This document shows, in pieces, positions 1 through 10,308 of a DNA stretch of 64,000 bases; the stretch's first letter is position 1, and the number at the start of each line of letters is the position of its first letter. The DNA is from Lacunisphaera limnophila. Lineage in GTDB: Bacteria > Verrucomicrobiota > Verrucomicrobiia > Opitutales > Opitutaceae. The stretch covers positions 1,240,001 to 1,304,000 of the forward strand of contig NZ_CP016094.1 in NCBI RefSeq assembly GCF_001746835.1. Reading direction: 5' to 3'. A program made the position numbers and the translations under genes. The notes below the pieces were generated by a model that was not told the origin of the DNA, ran no database searches, and saw only the letters and a program-made list of their open reading frames with translations.

Positions 1-1
1 G

Positions 2-1279
<1,278 letters not shown>

Positions 1280-1285
1280 CCCGCC

Positions 1286-1693
1286 ATGCCCCTCACACTC
1301 GAAATCGTCACGCCTGAGGCGAAGGTGTATTCCGACACCATCGACTCCGTCGTCATCCCGACGGTCGAGGGCGAGATCGGCGTCCTCCCGGGCCACATCC
1401 CCCTGCTCACCCAGGTCGAGGATGGCGAGCTCCGCGTCACCAAGGGTGCGGCCACGCAGCTCCTCGTCGTCAGCGGCGGCTTCGCCCAGATCGACGGCGA
1501 CCGCGTCCGCATCCTCGCCGAGAACGCCATCAACGAGGAGAAGATCGACGAGCATGCCGTCGAGGCCGCCCTCAAGCGCGCCGAGGAACAGCTCCGCGAG
1601 GCCAAGGACATGGATCCCCAGCAGTACGAACAGCTCCAGAGCATGGTCCGCTACTCCGGCGTCCAGCTCGCGGTGAAACGTAAAAAGCGCTAA
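1286..1693 (+). CDS. atpC: F1Fo ATP synthase subunit epsilon
   Basis: The epsilon subunit belongs to the rotor stalk of F1 and can inhibit ATP hydrolysis. The 135-residue product has the normal length. Its N-terminal beta-sandwich contains SVVIPTVEGEIGVLPGHIPLL, with the conserved GEIGVLPGH core. It then has the short C-terminal helical hairpin (ALKRAEEQLREAK). The gene lies 6 bases after atpD and is followed by an intrinsic terminator, so it closes the atp operon. Nothing is unusual. Confidence 0.96.
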   Translation: MPLTLEIVTPEAKVYSDTIDSVVIPTVEGEIGVLPGHIPLLTQVEDGELRVTKGAATQLLVVSGGFAQIDGDRVRILAENAINEEKIDEHAVEAALKRAEEQLREAKDMDPQQYEQLQSMVRYSGVQLAVKRKKR

Positions 1694-1701
1694 GTCTCTC
1701 G

Positions 1702-1737
1702 GCCCCGGTCAACCCTTGTTTGACCCGGGGCTTTTTT
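1702..1737 (+). terminator. Rho-independent terminator of the atp operon
   Basis: A GC-rich hairpin starts 8 bases after the atpC stop. The left arm is GCCCCGGTCAA and the right arm TTGACCCGGGGC, with one bulged C. A run of seven T follows. It separates the atp operon from the feo genes. Confidence 0.85.
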
Positions 1738-1771
1738 ATGCTTCTGTCCTGATACTCAGTCTCAGCTTCAA

Positions 1772-2026
1772 ATGTCCGCATCCCTCAGAAACTTATCCCC
1801 CCTTTGCCAGCTTCTGCCCGGCACCACGGGCCGGGTCTGTCAGCTGACGGGCGACGACAGTTTCTGCCAGCGCGTCCGCGAGATGGGTTTCGGCGAGGCC
1901 GCCCTCGTCACCAAGATTTCCGGCACCAGCACCACCCTTTGCCTCGTCAACGGCACCCGCATCGCCCTGAACCACCGGGCCGCGATGAGCATCCTGGTCG
2001 AGCCGCTTCCCGATAACGCGCGGTGA
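1772..2026 (+). CDS. feoA: Ferrous iron transport protein A
   Basis: FeoA is a small cytosolic SH3-like protein needed for FeoB-dependent Fe(II) uptake. The 84 residues show the family pattern: a Gly-rich turn (LLPGTTGRVCQL), then RVREMGFGEAALVTKI, then a C-terminal strand ending NHRAAMSILVEPL. The stop codon overlaps the GTG start of feoB by four bases (GTGA), indicating translational coupling. I looked for a Fur box in the roughly 35 bases between the terminator and the start and saw no convincing one. Confidence 0.9.
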   Translation: MSASLRNLSPLCQLLPGTTGRVCQLTGDDSFCQRVREMGFGEAALVTKISGTSTTLCLVNGTRIALNHRAAMSILVEPLPDNAR

Positions 2027-4161
2027 AACTCCCGTCGCACATCACGCCGCCGCCGCGCCGGCGTCCGACGACGGTCCACGACCGCACCCCGGTGTACGCC
2101 ATCGTCGGCAATCCGAACTGCGGCAAGACCACCCTCTTCAACGCCCTCACCGGCTTGCGCCAGAAGGTCGGCAACTACCCCGGCGTCACCGTCGAAAAAA
2201 AGATGGGCACGACGTGGTCCCAACACGGCCGCCCGATCCAGATCATCGACCTGCCCGGCGCCTACTCGCTCGCCGCCCGCTCGCCGGATGAGGCCGTCCT
2301 GCGCGACGTGCTCCTCGGCCGCCGCGCCGACACCCCGCAACCCGACCGCATCATCTGCGTCGTCGACGCCGCGAATCTCGAACGCAACCTCTACCTCGTC
2401 CACCAGATCCTTGATCTCGGCCGACCGGTCATCATCGCGCTCAACATGATGGACATGGCGTCCAGCGCCGGCCTCAAAGTCGACCCCGCCGAGCTCGAGG
2501 GCGCGCTCGGCATCCCCGTCATCGCCTGCGAAGCCGTGCGCGGTCGTGGTCTCGTCGAATTGAAGGTCGCCATGAGCCGCGTCGAGCTGCCCCTCGCGCG
2601 TCATCGTTGGGACGTGCCCGCGCCGATCGCTCCCGCCGTCGCGGAACTGCAGGCGTCGCTGTCCGACGCGGACCAGCGCTCGCCCCTCGTCGCCCGCGCC
2701 GAGGCCCTGCTCCTGCTGACCGATTTCGACACCGTGCGCGTCGCTGGCTCCACGCCGCTCAGCCCGCGCACCCACGAGATCCTCGACCAATGGCGCCGCC
2801 GCTGGACCGCGGAGGGCGCCGATTGGTCCGCCGCCCTCATCCGCACCCGCTACGACGCCATCCGCGAACTCTGCCGCAACGTCATCGTCCGTCCCGGCAC
2901 GATGGGCCCCTCGCTCTCGGACCGTATCGATGCCGTCCTCTGCCACTCCGTCGGCGGCTGGGCGGTCTTCGCCGTCATCATGGCGGCGCTCTTCTATTCC
3001 ATCTTCTCCCTCGCCGAGGCGCCGATGGATTTCATCGACGGCCAAGTCGCCGCCCTCGGCGACTGGGTCAAGGGCGCGATGGCCGCGGGCGACCTGCGCG
3101 ACCTGCTCACCGACGGCATCATCGGCGGGGTGGGCGGCGTGGTCATCTTCCTGCCGCAGATCCTGATCTTGTTTTTCTTCGTGGGCCTGCTCGAGAGCAC
3201 GGGCTACATGGCGCGCGCCGCCTTCATCATGGACCGCCCGATGAGCAAGGTCGGCCTCAACGGCCGCTCCTTCATCCCGCTGCTCGGCTCCTACGCCTGC
3301 GCCATCCCGGGCATCATGGCCACGCGCACGATCGAGAACGCCAAGGACCGCCTCGTCACCATCCTCGTTGCCCCGCTCATGAGTTGCTCGGCCCGTCTGC
3401 CGGTCTACCTGCTCATGATCGCCATGCTCCTGCCGGACGACACCATGTCGGCCGGGCTCAAGACCGGCATCATGCTCCTCATGTATGCCCTCGGCACCAC
3501 CGGGGTGTTCTTCTTCGCCTGGCTCTTCAAGCGCACGCTCGTCCGCGGCGCGCCGCAACACATGATCATGGAGCTGCCGGCCTACCAGCCGCCCCGCTTC
3601 AAGGACATCCTCCGCCACATGGTCGAGCGCGGCTGGCTCTTCCTCAAGAACGCCGGCACCATCATCCTCGCCATCTCCATCGTGCTCTGGGCGCTGACCA
3701 CCTACCCGAAGCACCCGAACCCAGCCGCCACCTCGACCGAGCAGATCGCCCACAGCTTCGCCGGCCGCGCCGGCCACCTGCTCGAGCCGGTCATCCAGCC
3801 GCTCGGCTTCGACTGGCGCATCGGCATCGGCCTCATCACCTCCTTCGCGGCCCGCGAGGTCTTTGTCAGCTCGATGGGCGTGATCTTCGGCGTCGAGGGC
3901 GCGGAGGACGACACCACGCCGTTGCGTGACGCGTTGCGCGGCGCGCGCTGGCCCGACGGGGCCCCGCTCTTCACGCCGCTCGTCTGCCTGACCCTGATGG
4001 TCTTCTACGTCTTCGCGATGCAGTGCATGGCCACCCTTGCCGTGGTGAAGCGCGAGACCAACTCCTGGCGCTGGCCGCTTTTCCAGATCTTCTACCTCAC
4101 CGGCACCGCCTGGGTCCTCTGCCTGATCCTCTACCAAACCGGTCGCGCTTTGGGCTATTGA
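2023..4161 (+). CDS. feoB: Ferrous iron transporter B (GTPase-permease)
   Basis: FeoB is the inner-membrane Fe(II) transporter with an N-terminal G domain. In the 712-residue product G1 is GNPNCGKT (29-36), G3 is DLPG (76-79) and G4 is NMMD (141-144). The membrane part holds the Gate motifs, including the PLLGSYACAIPGIMATRTI region with its conserved cysteine and the later PLMSCSARLPVYLL. The start is GTG inside the feoA stop overlap. The 20-residue basic N-terminal extension (PPPRRRP) before the G domain is longer than in many FeoB proteins. Its order after feoA and before a FeoB-associated small protein supports a complete feo operon. Confidence 0.96.
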   Translation: MKLPSHITPPPRRRPTTVHDRTPVYAIVGNPNCGKTTLFNALTGLRQKVGNYPGVTVEKKMGTTWSQHGRPIQIIDLPGAYSLAARSPDEAVLRDVLLGRRADTPQPDRIICVVDAANLERNLYLVHQILDLGRPVIIALNMMDMASSAGLKVDPAELEGALGIPVIACEAVRGRGLVELKVAMSRVELPLARHRWDVPAPIAPAVAELQASLSDADQRSPLVARAEALLLLTDFDTVRVAGSTPLSPRTHEILDQWRRRWTAEGADWSAALIRTRYDAIRELCRNVIVRPGTMGPSLSDRIDAVLCHSVGGWAVFAVIMAALFYSIFSLAEAPMDFIDGQVAALGDWVKGAMAAGDLRDLLTDGIIGGVGGVVIFLPQILILFFFVGLLESTGYMARAAFIMDRPMSKVGLNGRSFIPLLGSYACAIPGIMATRTIENAKDRLVTILVAPLMSCSARLPVYLLMIAMLLPDDTMSAGLKTGIMLLMYALGTTGVFFFAWLFKRTLVRGAPQHMIMELPAYQPPRFKDILRHMVERGWLFLKNAGTIILAISIVLWALTTYPKHPNPAATSTEQIAHSFAGRAGHLLEPVIQPLGFDWRIGIGLITSFAAREVFVSSMGVIFGVEGAEDDTTPLRDALRGARWPDGAPLFTPLVCLTLMVFYVFAMQCMATLAVVKRETNSWRWPLFQIFYLTGTAWVLCLILYQTGRALGY

Positions 4162-4239
4162 TTAAGCACAGAGGTCCCAGAGAAATAACCTGAAAATACT
4201 TCTGCTCTGTGCTCTCAGTGCATCCGTGGTTCAAATAGA
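4162..4239. repeat. CACAGAG/CTCTGTG palindromic element, copy 1
   Basis: An imperfect inverted repeat fills the feoB to small-gene gap. The left arm has GCACAGAGGTCCCAGAG and the right arm CTCTGTGCTCTCAGTG, then CATCCGTGGTT. Copies 2 (25035-25112) and 3 (55811-55890) have the same words and layout, with arms of about 26 bp and a 25-30 bp centre. This is the most degenerate of the three. Confidence 0.7.
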
Positions 4240-4410
4240 ATGTCTTCCTCCCTCCAATCCCTGATCGCCCTCGCCCTCGTCGCGCTCGCCGCGGCGTTCC
4301 TGCTGCGCTCCTGGCTGCGGAAGAAAAAGACCCCCGGCTGCGGCAGCACCGGCGACTGCGGCGCCATCAGCCCCGAGGTGAAGGCCCTGCAGGCGAAACT
4401 GAAACGGTAA
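4240..4410 (+). CDS. FeoB-associated Cys-rich membrane protein
   Basis: This 56-residue ORF starts MSSSLQSLIALALVALAAAF. It has one predicted transmembrane helix (about 6-22), then a basic stretch RSWLRKKK, then a short cysteine segment CGSTGDCG and a charged tail. That matches the small FeoB-associated Cys-rich membrane proteins found after feoB in many bacteria. They are thought to help Feo function, perhaps like FeoC. The start lies 78 bases after feoB, with repeat copy 1 between them. Family assignment is by layout and position, and the role is inferred. Confidence 0.75.
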   Translation: MSSSLQSLIALALVALAAAFLLRSWLRKKKTPGCGSTGDCGAISPEVKALQAKLKR

Positions 4411-4498
4411 GCACCCGGTTGTGGTCGGTGAGTTCGCCCGTTCGACCAGCTCAGGGCCCCGAGCCTGTCGTGGGGCTCACGCCACGAACCACATGCCG

Positions 4499-4526
4499 CC
4501 GTGGCGCGAGCAAGCTCGCGGCCCAC
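4499..4526. repeat. GTGGCGCGAGC-type palindrome, copy 1
   Basis: A short palindrome with arms GGCGCGAGC and GCTCGCG lies between the FeoB-associated gene and the 3' end of the large minus-strand gene. Before it, at about 4439-4480, come GTTCGACCAGCTCAGGGC and a GTGGGGCTCACGCCAC hairpin. Similar words recur at 24142-24210, so this is probably a REP-like dispersed element. Confidence 0.55.
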
Positions 4527-4547
4527 CAAGCGGAATAGTATCTGTGA

Positions 4548-7500
4548 TCAAGCCAGCGGCTGCCGGCCCAGCGTGCCCTTGAGCGAGTCCACGTAGCCGG
4601 CGGCCGAGACCTTCGCCAGCTCGGCGCGGGCGGCGGTGAGGCGCTGCGCCAGACCGAGGTTGGTCGTGACCGCAGCATTGACCGGGTCGGCGCTGAATTT
4701 TTCCAGCGTCGCCACATGCCGCGTCCAGAGGGCGATGTCGGCCTCCTGTTTCGATTTGAGGCGGGCGGCATACCAGTCGCTGGCGAGCAGGGCCTCGCGG
4801 GTGAAGAGCGCGCGCACCTCGGGGGCGGTGGCGCCCTTGCCCTCGAAATTCCCGTGCGCCATGATGTGCAGCAGGGCCTTCAGCGGCGGGCAGGCCAGCG
4901 CGATCGTGCCGTCGGCAAAGTAGCTCTGCGCGACGCGCTCGTGCGTGGCGCAGATGTTGTCCATGCCGTCGGCAAAGGTCGCCATGTCCTGCAGCTCCGG
5001 CCGCAGCATCTCGGTCGTGAAGATGGAGTGGGGGTGGGTGAACACCCGGCCGAAGAACACGCGGGTGAACTTCGCCGTGATGCGGAACCCGAGCCGGCTG
5101 GCGAGGACCGTGCGGCCCTCCCATTCGAAATCCTGGCATTGCTCGAGGTAGCCGTGATCGTAGAGGAACTTCGGGTCGCGCTCCGCCGCCGTCATGCGGC
5201 TCCACACCTCGGGCACGAGCAGGCTCACGTCATGGTCGACGCGCGCCTTCGGGCCGACGTAACCGGCGGCCGAGATGAACGCGGGCTGCGCCGTCAGGAT
5301 CTGCGAGACCAGCGTGGCGTTCAGGTCGAAGATGGCGGGCAGGCAGTTGAACGGGCCCTTCGTCAGCGCGCCTTCGGAACCGGCGCCGGTGGTCGAGGGC
5401 GACTTGCCGGTCATGGAACTGATGTACTCCATGAACAGCTCCGGCAGCTCCATATGGTGGATCGGGCCGTAGACGGCGAGCGAACGGATGCGGGCCGCGG
5501 CCTCGGGCGGGTTGTTCCGCCGGCCGGGGACGACGGCGTCCACGGGCGTGAGCACCGGCGCGTCGGCCGCGAGGCGGCGGTGCAGGCGCGCGGCCATCTT
5601 CGAGAGATGCACACCACGGGCGTCAATCAGGTCGGGACGAAGCTGCAGATAACGCGGGTTCTTCGAGGGCTTGCCGTCCACGATGCGCGGGTGCGCGGAG
5701 GAGACGAACCAGGCCGGGCCCGGCTCGCCAGCCGCGGCGGCGCGCACCAACTGCTTCATCGGCGCGGTGTACTTCGAGAAGCCAATGGCCTCATCGACCA
5801 GCGCCCGGGCGTCGGCCTGGCCAAGCGGCTCGAAGTTGGAGATGAAGTTGTCGGGCTGGGACAGCTCCTGCTCGGTGAGCTTGTCGTAACCGCGGTGGAT
5901 GGCCTCGTCGGGCCGCTGGAAGAGCCGCGTCTCGCAGTTCTCCACGTATTTCCGCGAGGGCTCGGCGAGGGTGGCGCCCGGGACGACGACGGATGCCGTG
6001 ATGTCGTCCTCCATCTGGATCTTGTAGGCGGGGTGGTAGTCCTCGCGCAGCCCGAACACGCGCCACGCGCCATCCGCATCGTAGCCGATGCGCAGGTAGC
6101 TGGCGCTGAGCTTGCGGTTGTCGCACTTCAGCTCGTTGCCGGGGTTGCCGTTGATCAGGTCCACCGTGAAGTGGGCGCGCCAGTCATCGCCCCAGGCGGA
6201 GGCATAGTGCCGTTTCACCACGAAGACGATTTCCTTGAGATACTGCGGGATGGAGCGCAGCCAGGTGTTGTATTCCTCGGTGTACTCGCGCTCGGCCGGT
6301 GTCAGCAGCTTGATGACGGAACCGAGCGAGCGCTCGGGGCTGAGGATGGGGCGGGCGTCGGACCCGCGCTTGGCGGCGTCCCGGAAGCGCGTGGAGTAGT
6401 CGCGGTTGATCAGCGCGGCCACGCGGTCCATGTCTTGCTCGAAGTCGGCCACGAAGATCGGGCCGGGGAGGATGGCGTCGGAGATGGGTTTCGAGATCTC
6501 GGACTTGCCGCCGCCCGACACGGTGCACGGCTTGTGGCAGAGCGTGCCCTCGGCCACGGTGCCGACGAGGTGCCAGGCGCTGTGCGCCGGCGGCTGCTCG
6601 ATGTGGACCTTGTAACCGGAGGGCCGCACGTAGGTGCGGCCGGCCATGAGCGGGATCCGCTGCGGCTGGCCGTCGCGCGTCCAGCTCACCGTCTGCGCGT
6701 TCAGGTCGAAGGCCACGTCCTCGGGCACGTAGAGGATGTCGGCGAACTCCCGGTCCACCGCGTAACCCTCGGGCTTCACCTCCATCTGGTGGGCGTACTG
6801 CGTGCACACCTCGGCAAAGGAATGGCCGCGTTGCTGCACATGGAGGTTGCCGGAAAATTCCTCGCCCAGGTCGTAGGCCGGGTAGACCAGCGCACCGCCG
6901 GCGTGCTCCTCCTCGGCCAGGCCGAAGAGGTTCGCCGAGTAGCTGATCTGGGTCTTCACCTCTTTCTTGCAGTAACCGTAGTAATTGTCGGCGATGAGCG
7001 TCACGACCACGCCCGCGGCGTCGCGCGCGCAGATCTTGAAGGCGGAGCCGCCGTTGTAGCGCTCGTCCTCGTTTTTCCAGCACATGCCGTCGCGCCGCTG
7101 GCGCGCCGTGGCCTGGTCATAATGGGGCAGGCCGAGATCCTTCTTCCGGCACGTGGTGAGGTGCGGGGCCAGGATCACGCAACCCGAGTGGCCGGTCCAG
7201 CCGGCGGGATGCAGGGCGGCGTCGTTTTCCGGCAGCGTCGGGTCGCCCGCGTTGCCGAAGATGCTCTCGACGAAATCGAGGTTGGAGACCAGCGCGCCGG
7301 GGACGAAGAACCGGACCTCCATGCGCTTCTCGACGCCGAAGCCGGGGACGGCGGGGACCACAAGCGGCCGCAGCAGGAGCGAGACGAAGCAGGTGGTGCC
7401 TTGGGCGTCCGTCGCCGTGTAGGGCAGGCGGGCGAGGTCGGCCGGCGGCCGCAGGGCCTGGGCGAGCAGGCGCACAAAGGCGACCGGGGGGACGCCCAGC

Positions 7501-7856
7501 TTGTCGTCCGGCACGGGCAGGCCACCCTCCACCACATGGAACACGCCCTGGGTGGTGCGGCGGTCGCTGGCCGGGTTGTGCAACACGCCGTTGCGCAGCC
7601 GGTAGCTTTTCAGCAGCGACGACTCGTGTTGGTCGCCGGCGCGCGGCAGGGACAGGGCCCGGGCCATGCCGGCCTCGTCGAGCGCGAAGGTCTGGCCCGG
7701 CAGGCGCGGCACCGCCTCGATGGCGCCAAAGGTGTGGTCGAGCCAGGCTTGGATGCGGCCGTCCACCGGGGCGGAGCGGGGCAGGCGGCGGGGCGCCAGC
7801 TCGGTCAACCGGTTCTGGATATGTTGCAGGAGCTCGGGGCGTTGATCGTGGTTCAT
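4548..7856 (-). CDS. Probable PPi-dependent phosphoenolpyruvate carboxykinase
   Basis: The 1102-residue soluble protein resembles the large pyrophosphate-type PEP carboxykinases (about 1100-1150 residues; PEP + CO2 + Pi to oxaloacetate + PPi). Supporting features are its length, the phosphate-loop-like SGGGKSEISK near residues 447-456, and the lobe motifs YNGGSAFKIC, GYCKKEVKTQISYSANLFG and KSPSTTGAGSEGALTKGPFN. No signal peptide or membrane segment is seen. I chose the ATG at 7856 (MNHDQRPELL); a GTG at 7883 would add nine residues. It stands alone between the feo genes and a convergent-looking kinase operon. I am recalling the family from memory of its motifs; the fallback call is a conserved hypothetical protein. 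Confidence 0.55.
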   Translation of the reverse strand: MNHDQRPELLQHIQNRLTELAPRRLPRSAPVDGRIQAWLDHTFGAIEAVPRLPGQTFALDEAGMARALSLPRAGDQHESSLLKSYRLRNGVLHNPASDRRTTQGVFHVVEGGLPVPDDKLGVPPVAFVRLLAQALRPPADLARLPYTATDAQGTTCFVSLLLRPLVVPAVPGFGVEKRMEVRFFVPGALVSNLDFVESIFGNAGDPTLPENDAALHPAGWTGHSGCVILAPHLTTCRKKDLGLPHYDQATARQRRDGMCWKNEDERYNGGSAFKICARDAAGVVVTLIADNYYGYCKKEVKTQISYSANLFGLAEEEHAGGALVYPAYDLGEEFSGNLHVQQRGHSFAEVCTQYAHQMEVKPEGYAVDREFADILYVPEDVAFDLNAQTVSWTRDGQPQRIPLMAGRTYVRPSGYKVHIEQPPAHSAWHLVGTVAEGTLCHKPCTVSGGGKSEISKPISDAILPGPIFVADFEQDMDRVAALINRDYSTRFRDAAKRGSDARPILSPERSLGSVIKLLTPAEREYTEEYNTWLRSIPQYLKEIVFVVKRHYASAWGDDWRAHFTVDLINGNPGNELKCDNRKLSASYLRIGYDADGAWRVFGLREDYHPAYKIQMEDDITASVVVPGATLAEPSRKYVENCETRLFQRPDEAIHRGYDKLTEQELSQPDNFISNFEPLGQADARALVDEAIGFSKYTAPMKQLVRAAAAGEPGPAWFVSSAHPRIVDGKPSKNPRYLQLRPDLIDARGVHLSKMAARLHRRLAADAPVLTPVDAVVPGRRNNPPEAAARIRSLAVYGPIHHMELPELFMEYISSMTGKSPSTTGAGSEGALTKGPFNCLPAIFDLNATLVSQILTAQPAFISAAGYVGPKARVDHDVSLLVPEVWSRMTAAERDPKFLYDHGYLEQCQDFEWEGRTVLASRLGFRITAKFTRVFFGRVFTHPHSIFTTEMLRPELQDMATFADGMDNICATHERVAQSYFADGTIALACPPLKALLHIMAHGNFEGKGATAPEVRALFTREALLASDWYAARLKSKQEADIALWTRHVATLEKFSADPVNAAVTTNLGLAQRLTAARAELAKVSAAGYVDSLKGTLGRQPLA

Positions 7857-7932
7857 GCGCGGCGGCCTAGAAAATCCCGGCACGGCCGGACCGGTTCAAG
7901 CGCATACCGTGCCACAAGCAAGTTTGCGCGAT

Positions 7933-10308
7933 TTATGCCAACCTTTGCGCAGGGCCGTCTTGGCGCAGCGGGGCCGGGCCGGACCGGACCGCGACCACCT
8001 GATCCAGGCAGGCCGCCAGCTCGCTGAGCATGACGGGTTTACTCAGGTAGGCGCTGGCGCCGGCGGCGATACAGCGGTCCCGGTCGCCATTCATGGCCAT
8101 GGCCGTGAGCGCAATGATGGGGATATGCGCCACTTGGGGGTCGGCGCGGATCCGGCGAATGGCTTCCAACCCGTCGACGCCCGGCATCTGCACATCCATG
8201 ACGATGATATCCGGGCACAGGGCCGTGGCCATCTGCACCGCCTCCTCGCCTTGGGTGGCGAGCGAGGTCCGGTAACCCTGGGCCTGCAGGTAACCCAGCA
8301 GCATCTTCTGGTTCGCTTCGTTGTCTTCGGCCACCAACACATGGATCGCCCCGTTGGGCACCCGGGGACGGGCCGCCGGCGCCGGGACCTGACCCGGCGT
8401 CACCGCGATCGGCGGGTGGCTGAACCGGACCTGGGGCAAAAACACGCTGAACCGGCTGCCTTGCCCGGGCTCGCTGTCGAGGCTGAGCGTCCCGCCGTGC
8501 ATCGCCACCATGCGGCGCACCAAGGCGAGACCGAGGCCGGTCCCCTCGTAGCGCCGGGCCAGCCGGCTGTCGATCTGCTCAAACGGCTGGAAGATGCGGT
8601 CGAAATCCGCCCGGGCGATGCCGATGCCGGTGTCCCACACGGTGAACCGCACCCCGCCGGCCACCGGGTCCGCGACGACCTCCAGGCCCACGCGGCCGCC
8701 CTCCGGCGTGAACTTCACCGCGTTGCTCAGGAGATTCACCAGGACCTGCTTCAACCGGCGGTGGTCCGCCTGGACGGTCTCCAGCGTGGGATCGACGGTG
8801 CAGGTCAGCTCCAGCTTCTTGCGCATCGCCTGCTCCCGCACGAAGCGCACGCTTGACTGCGCCGCGGGCTCGATCGGCACCTCCTCAACCTGCAGGTCCA
8901 GCTTCCCGGCCTCGATCTTGGAGAGGTCGAGGATGTCGTTGATCAGCGCCAGCAGGTGGCGGCCGCTTTCCTCGACAATCCCCATCATCTCGAGCTGCGA
9001 CGCATTCAGCGGGCCGTGCAACTGGTCCCGCATGACCTCCGCCATGCCCAGTACCGCGTTCAGCGGCGTGCGCAGCTCGTGGCTCATCGCGGCCAGGAAC
9101 TCGTCCTTCAGCCGGGCGGCCCGCGACAGGTCCGCGTTGGCCAGCTCGGTGGCATCGCGCGCCGCGCGTAGGCTGTGCTCGGCCTCCTGCTGGCGGGTGA
9201 CATCCTCCTGGACGCCGATGTAGTGGGTCAGCAAACCGGTGGGATCGCGCACCGGCGCCACCGTCAGCTGGTTCCAGAAGCTGGTGCCGTCCTTGCGGTA
9301 GTTCTTGATCGTGACGTTGACCGGCTGACCCGTGCGGATGGCATCGCGCAAGGCGCCGACGGTTTCCGTGTCGGTGTCGTCGCCCTGGAGAAACTTGCAG
9401 TTCCGACCCATCACCTCGTCGGCCTGATAGCCGGTGAGGCGCTCGAACGCCGGGTTGCAGTAGATGATGGGCCAGTTCGGCTGCAGGGCGTCCGCGATCA
9501 CGATGCCATTGGCCGCCGCGTTGAGCGCGCGGTTGTGCACCTGGAGCGCCTGCTGCATGCGGCGCTGCTCTTCCACCCGTTCGTTCAGGGCCTGCACCGT
9601 CTTGGAGAGCGTCTCGGTCCGCTCGCGCACCTTCTCCTCCAGCGCGACCTGCACCCGCTGGCGCTCCCGATCCAGCCAGTGGCGCGCGAAGATCCGGTTG
9701 ATCTGCGAAGTGACCTGCGGGATCAGGCCCAGCATCGGCTCGTCCGGCGCATGCCGCCGGATGGAAAACAACTCGATGACCGCCATGCCGCCCACGCTCG
9801 GCGTGACCGGGAAGGCGTAACCGCACACCAGCCCGCAGGCCTGCGCCGCCTCCGCGCGGGGAAAATTGCATTCATCCGCCAGCGAGGTCAGCAGCAGCGG
9901 CTCACCGCGCGCCATGACCTGGCCCGGCAAACCGGCGCCCCGCCGCAGGGTCAGCTCCCCGGTGCGCGCCTGGAAGGTCCGGCAGCGGCCCGGGTTGGCC
10001 TCGTACCACAGTCCCAGGGGCACCAGCGTATCCGTGCCGGGTTCGTTCACGTACACGTGGCCCAGCTCCCAGCCGCCGAACTCCCCGAGCTGCTGCAGGA
10101 CGGAGGCCACCGCCGAGGTGAGCGTGGCGCTGGAATTGGCGGCGGAGGTGATCGCCGCCAGCAGCGCGAGTTCCGCCTGCCGGTCGTACAGGGCCCGCGT
10201 GCCCTGCTCGGCCAGTTGCTCGGCCTGCTCGCGGCTGAGCCGTTCCCGCTCCAGCTGCCGGCGCAACAGGGCGATCTCCTCCCGCAGCAACTCCCCCTCG
10301 GCACTCAT
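7933..10308 (-). CDS. GAF-LOV hybrid sensor histidine kinase/receiver, H-NOX partner
   Basis: The 791-residue cytoplasmic kinase has this domain order: coiled coil (8-43), GAF (about 44-204), coiled coil, LOV-type PAS (about 258-375), HisKA with SHELRTP and H410, HATPase_c, and a receiver with D705 and K757. The PAS domain carries the full LOV signature GRNCKFLQ (301-308, cysteine 304, codon 9397-9399). It also has the flavin-contacting Asn in KNYRKDG (336) and FWN (346) and the Gln in IGVQ (367), so FMN binding and blue-light adduct formation are predicted. The ATG at 10308 overlaps the H-NOX stop by four bases (ATGA). It should be the H-NOX output kinase. The phosphorelay target is not in the window. 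Confidence 0.9.
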   Translation of the reverse strand: MSAEGELLREEIALLRRQLERERLSREQAEQLAEQGTRALYDRQAELALLAAITSAANSSATLTSAVASVLQQLGEFGGWELGHVYVNEPGTDTLVPLGLWYEANPGRCRTFQARTGELTLRRGAGLPGQVMARGEPLLLTSLADECNFPRAEAAQACGLVCGYAFPVTPSVGGMAVIELFSIRRHAPDEPMLGLIPQVTSQINRIFARHWLDRERQRVQVALEEKVRERTETLSKTVQALNERVEEQRRMQQALQVHNRALNAAANGIVIADALQPNWPIIYCNPAFERLTGYQADEVMGRNCKFLQGDDTDTETVGALRDAIRTGQPVNVTIKNYRKDGTSFWNQLTVAPVRDPTGLLTHYIGVQEDVTRQQEAEHSLRAARDATELANADLSRAARLKDEFLAAMSHELRTPLNAVLGMAEVMRDQLHGPLNASQLEMMGIVEESGRHLLALINDILDLSKIEAGKLDLQVEEVPIEPAAQSSVRFVREQAMRKKLELTCTVDPTLETVQADHRRLKQVLVNLLSNAVKFTPEGGRVGLEVVADPVAGGVRFTVWDTGIGIARADFDRIFQPFEQIDSRLARRYEGTGLGLALVRRMVAMHGGTLSLDSEPGQGSRFSVFLPQVRFSHPPIAVTPGQVPAPAARPRVPNGAIHVLVAEDNEANQKMLLGYLQAQGYRTSLATQGEEAVQMATALCPDIIVMDVQMPGVDGLEAIRRIRADPQVAHIPIIALTAMAMNGDRDRCIAAGASAYLSKPVMLSELAACLDQVVAVRSGPAPLRQDGPAQRLA

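Noticed and set aside
1738-1771. Possible Fur box before feoA
   Set aside because: ACTCAG/TCTCAG words are present, but nothing resembles the GATAATGATAATCATTATC consensus; the gap is also very short.
1840-4137. 765-codon minus-strand open frame opposite feoA-feoB
   Set aside because: It is antisense to a certain feoB gene, its product is rich in Asp, Glu, Arg, Gly and His with no domain, and such frames arise from GC-rich codon bias.
4716-8027. 1103-codon plus-strand open frame opposite the large 4548-7856 gene
   Set aside because: Low-complexity Arg/Glu/Val/Gly-rich product with no motif. The minus-strand frame has recognisable motifs and balanced composition.
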